Shown here one piece after another: positions 60,741 through 64,000 of a stretch of DNA of 64,000 nucleotides. Position numbers and translations under genes: made by a program. The number at the start of each line of letters is the position of its first letter. The first letter of the stretch is position 1. Under the pieces are notes generated by a model, which was not told the origin of the DNA, made no database searches, and was given only the letters and a program-made list of their open reading frames with translations. The stretch comes from Xanthostigma xanthostigma (Eukaryota > Arthropoda > Insecta > Raphidioptera > Raphidiidae). The stretch covers positions 47,214,001-47,278,000 of the forward strand of contig OY754466.1 of NCBI GenBank assembly GCA_963575645.1, in the 5' to 3' direction.

Positions 60741-62589
60741 ACCACGATAACTCTCGACAGACTTAATCGATTTAAATGAAATTTGGTCCACATGTTGGAA
60801 TCCATCATCGCAAGAAGCCTATTTAAAATGGGCCCGATCGGGCCATTTTAAGGGGAGTATTTAGGGGTTGAAAAATGTTTTTGGGCCCAAAAATACCGAA
60901 AAAATTCTCAGAATCGTTTCAAATTTGAAATTTAACCCTTTAGTAATTATTGAAATGTGTTGCTAAAATTTTAATAAAATCGGCCCGACAGGACCGGACT
61001 TACAAATTTTATGAAAACGCAAGTTTATTGATATGGATTTACATACTGAAGGGTGTATATAATTTGGTAAAGATGTTGAATTAGTATATAGTATTGAAAT
61101 TAAGTAAAAAAATGTTGTTTTATGGGGTGTATAAAGGAGTAATTTTTTTTATTTTGTCCAAAAACAAAGTTAAGTTCATACAATAGAACCACACTGCTTA
61201 TAAAAGCAAATACACTATATTGTCGGCAGGGTTTCGCACTGCGACCCGAGTTTTTTTTCTATAAGCATGATGATTTTGCAAAAGTTAAAAACAATTTAAA
61301 ATACATGACGACGGGTTTATTATAACACATTTAATTATTGTTTTCTCGAAAACTATCAGCCTTAGGGATATCGCTCTGTTTTTCCTACAATAGTACCAGA
61401 CCGTCTATTACGTGAATATTTTCATTTTTTTTTTTTTTGATCCACGAAGTTCGAATATGAGCAGGGGGTCTTATATTATGTATTAAAAAAATATGGAAAT
61501 GCAGTTTAATGAATTATTCTTTGAATAATAATTGGTAACGACGCGGCATTTCACCATGTTTTCCCCTTAAGAATTCAGCGAAACGTATTAAAAAATGTCA
61601 AACATAAAACATAATTTCTTAACGAGATTATATAATAATTAATTAATAATCAGTATTAATTAAAAAGTAATAATTTATTTTATATTAATAAAATGAAACA
61701 ATTAATATCTTTTGATTTGATTAAGTACAAACTACACAAAGTGAAGATCCGTTTTTTTTTCAATTTCAGCTACAGAGCCCCAAAAACGAACTTTACTGCG
61801 GAAGAGAAACAATTGCAAAGCCTTAAGAGTGCACGGAAAATTTAATCTTACATTTAAAATTTTAATTGGAAAGTTTATGGGAAAACAATCAAACAATTCA
61901 ATTTTATAATCAAATGTTTCCCATCACCAACTTTCCAAATAATTGAATCGGATGTTCGTTCATCACGAATTAAAATTTTAAGCAATCTATAATATATTAA
62001 AATTTACGTAAACCCGTGTCGTTTGGATGTCAAGACAGCTCTCTACGCTGTTAGGTCATACGATTAACACCACACACAACACCAATTATATAAAATGAAA
62101 TTTTATCTCAAGATCCCTATATAAAACAGCCGCTTTTCATGTCTGTATAGCGGTAGTAAAATGACCCATTTCGCACTAGTGCTTAAAGTAAAAAAACAGT
62201 TGTGTGGTTTTAAGAAACTACGACGCAAGTGAAACTTTTATTGGATTGTAGGCGTTGGATTGTAGACACTTATCCATCACGATTAATTATAAACAACAAT
62301 ATTCACATGAATACACGAATAAAAACATGTAAACACTGTACAGCACTTGCCCGCATGACAGACTGACTATGTGTTATACATACTACGCGGTCAGCTGATG
62401 CTAACCATGGGCGCCGCCATATTGGCCTTGGCTGCTCTACCAAGCGCCTACTCCGAACGCCTTTCACTTTACCCCTATTCCGCGGCCGCCTGTAGTGCGA
62501 CATGCAACAGACGGCCAGAAAAATTCGGGGCGATAGATTAAAAGTTTCACTTAAAAAAAAAGAAATGCGATTTTCTTAATCCAATAGTC

Positions 62590-62845
62590 AATTTCCTGTG
62601 AATACGGTACCCAAAGGAATGGTGAGCCCTCTGGTGAGAAATGCGCCGTACTGTCCTAAGTGGGGGTTTTTGACAGGTAAACTATGGACCTCTTTCATAA
62701 GGTAAACATTGATTTAGAAAAGCATGATGGAGGGTAGGTTAGCCTCCATCATTATTTTCTAAATAAATGTTTACCTGTCAAAAATCCCCCTTAGGACAGT
62801 TCGGCGCATTTCTCACCAGATGTCTCACCATTCCTTTGGGTTCCG
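62590..62845. repeat. inverted repeat (hairpin MITE)
   Basis: Arms containing acccaaaggaatggtgag and gacaggtaaac face their inverted copies (gtttacctgtc, ctcaccattcctttgggt). The total length is about 255 bp. No coding content. Confidence 0.75.
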
Positions 62846-63143
62846 AATTGTCATTTAAAACCATATGAGCAACAGAGATAGCAAAGTAGGCGTAGTCTTC
62901 GTAAACAATTCAAATAGATTCCAATATGGCCGAACCTGAACTGTCAGATATGTAATTAAACAAGCCTAGTTTCGGCAGATTTTCTGTCGACACCGAAACT
63001 CCAATTTAACGCCGAAACCGTAAGTTTGGTCGGACACTAGGAGGCGCGTACCTCATAAATTAGATTAAGTGACACGTCCTTAAAGTTTTCGACAAGGAAT
63101 TCAAAGTTATCGGCACTTATTTAGAAACACCACAACAACAAAT

Positions 63144-63661
63144 TAGTGCTTGACCGAACTTTCGGTTTTGGCCCAGTTTCGGCTGCCATCCGGCTGAAAC
63201 TACGGCCGAAACAGAAACTACATTCGGGAGGTTTCGCGCTGAAATCAGAAATGTTCGATGCAGTTGCGAGCGACGAAGTGTCTTTTATGCCTCCCAAAAT
63301 TAATGATTAGTTAAAATATCAGATGCCGAATGATTAATATGTGATTTATACTTTTATTTATTTATTTTTTTTATATTTTTCTACACACGTCCTAAACCCA
63401 TACTCCTGCTCTAGCACTGGCTTCAGCCAAGTTGGGCAGGATTATTCCAACTTCAAAATTTGTAAAATAAATGTATCACAACTATTTTGGAATTAAATAA
63501 ATAAATAAAAATAAAATTGATTTAAAAATAAAGACTGATTACTATGATAATGTTTACTTTATTTTTCCCACGAAAACATGGAATTTCGGGTTCGATTTCG
63601 GCCGAAACTGGGACTGGCCAATTCGGTTTCGGCCATAAGAACTAATTTCAGACGGACACTA
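63144..63661. mobile_element. hAT-like MITE rich in TTTCGGCC motifs
   Basis: The inverted ends are TAGTGCTTGACCGAA and TAGTGTCCGTCTGAA. Flanking 8-mers caacaaat (63136-63143) and caacaatt (63662-63669) match at 7 of 8. The interior repeats ggccgaaac in both directions. Pieces of the same family lie near 58930, 59890 and 63010. Confidence 0.75.
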
Positions 63662-64000
63662 CAACAATTACTTATTGCAAAATGCAAAACTATTCTTGCA
63701 CGATACCCGTTAGTGTGTTGTTTTTTTTTTATAAATATTATACACAAAAAAGAACACTTGCAGACATTTTATCTGTTGGTATGCGAGCTAAACTGCGAAA
63801 CAATGCAAGTCACAGGTGAAAATTGCATCAAAACATTTTGACCGCGCTGACCCGTCAAATTAGATTACGACGTGCGTAACACATATTATATGTCAAAAGT
63901 TTTTATACGAACCGCTATTACAATCCAGTTTACACCATTTTTAGTTGAAAACAACACATTTAAGCGAGTGTCAAATAACAATAACAACAAATTGTTATGC

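Larger units (their letters stand above)
58886..63048. mobile_element. possible large element with matching inverted ends
   Basis: Left cggtttcggcgttaaattgg (about 58930-58960) and its inverted copy at about 62990-63020 are near-identical over about 40 bp, and outer parts resemble TAGTGTCCGACC. A pair of ends 4.1 kb apart may mark one element with nested insertions, or two separate copies of a short element. No transposase is seen between them. Confidence 0.35.
55503..64000. other. HERC2: right flank: no coding exon recognised
   Basis: I searched both strands for the RCC1-type signature of HERC2 RLD1 and for the N-terminal region and saw none. The stretch holds the mobile elements listed separately plus AT-rich sequence. 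Since the first visible HERC2 exon starts inside a codon, this is best read as part of a HERC2 intron of more than 8.5 kb. A short GC-richer patch near 62400-62520 contains gccgccatattgg, similar to promoter-proximal elements, but supports no firm call. Confidence 0.6.

Noticed and set aside
62411-62540. Small secreted peptide starting MGAAILALAALPSAYS on the plus strand
   Set aside because: Only 43 codons, no splice sites, and the ATG lies in a gccgccat-type motif common near promoters. Not enough to support a gene.

Overview
The window looks like nuclear DNA of an arthropod, most likely an insect. It is AT-rich, has spliceosomal introns with GT..AG ends, carries orthologues of animal genes, and is crowded with short DNA transposons, Helentron-like elements and tRNA-derived SINEs. 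I cannot name the species or order. One repeat (51722-53231) resembles elements I remember as common in moths and butterflies, which is weak evidence. No bacterial gene, CRISPR array, LTR element or other virus-like element was recognised.

Layout from left to right. (1) 1-3190 is repeats plus one candidate signal-peptide exon near the left edge. (2) 3191-9380 (+) is a complete seven-exon ELOVL fatty acid elongase of about 295 residues. (3) 9381-12917 holds MITEs and a decayed coding-like stretch. (4) 12918-13559 (+) is a two-exon gene for the 52-residue ATP synthase subunit k (DAPIT). (5) 15264-15738 (-) is a second, diverged DAPIT-like gene in convergent orientation with the same intron position. 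(6) 15739-18606 is featureless AT-rich sequence plus the HERC2 3' end. (7) 18607-55502 (-) holds the last 30 coding exons of HERC2, a giant E3 ubiquitin ligase. All exon phases agree and give about 4,120 residues from just after the first RCC1 propeller to the stop. The N-terminal part, including RLD1, is not in the window. (8) 55503-64000 is intron or upstream DNA filled with mobile elements.

The genes are unrelated housekeeping functions: very-long-chain lipid synthesis in the ER, mitochondrial ATP synthase structure, and nuclear/cytoplasmic ubiquitin signalling. There is no operon-like arrangement.

The most informative feature is how mobile DNA has shaped HERC2. Introns without elements are about 70-410 bp, and nearly every longer one is explained by one or two identifiable insertions, often very near a splice site. 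The clearest case is a hAT element (22571-23828) whose 8-bp target duplication is the 5' splice site itself. Three Helentron-like copies of one family lie in three HERC2 introns, two of them just upstream of the acceptor. I found no convincing new multi-gene system.

Coordinates were read by eye. Exon boundaries are phase-consistent but may be off by a base or so, and ends of old repeats are approximate.
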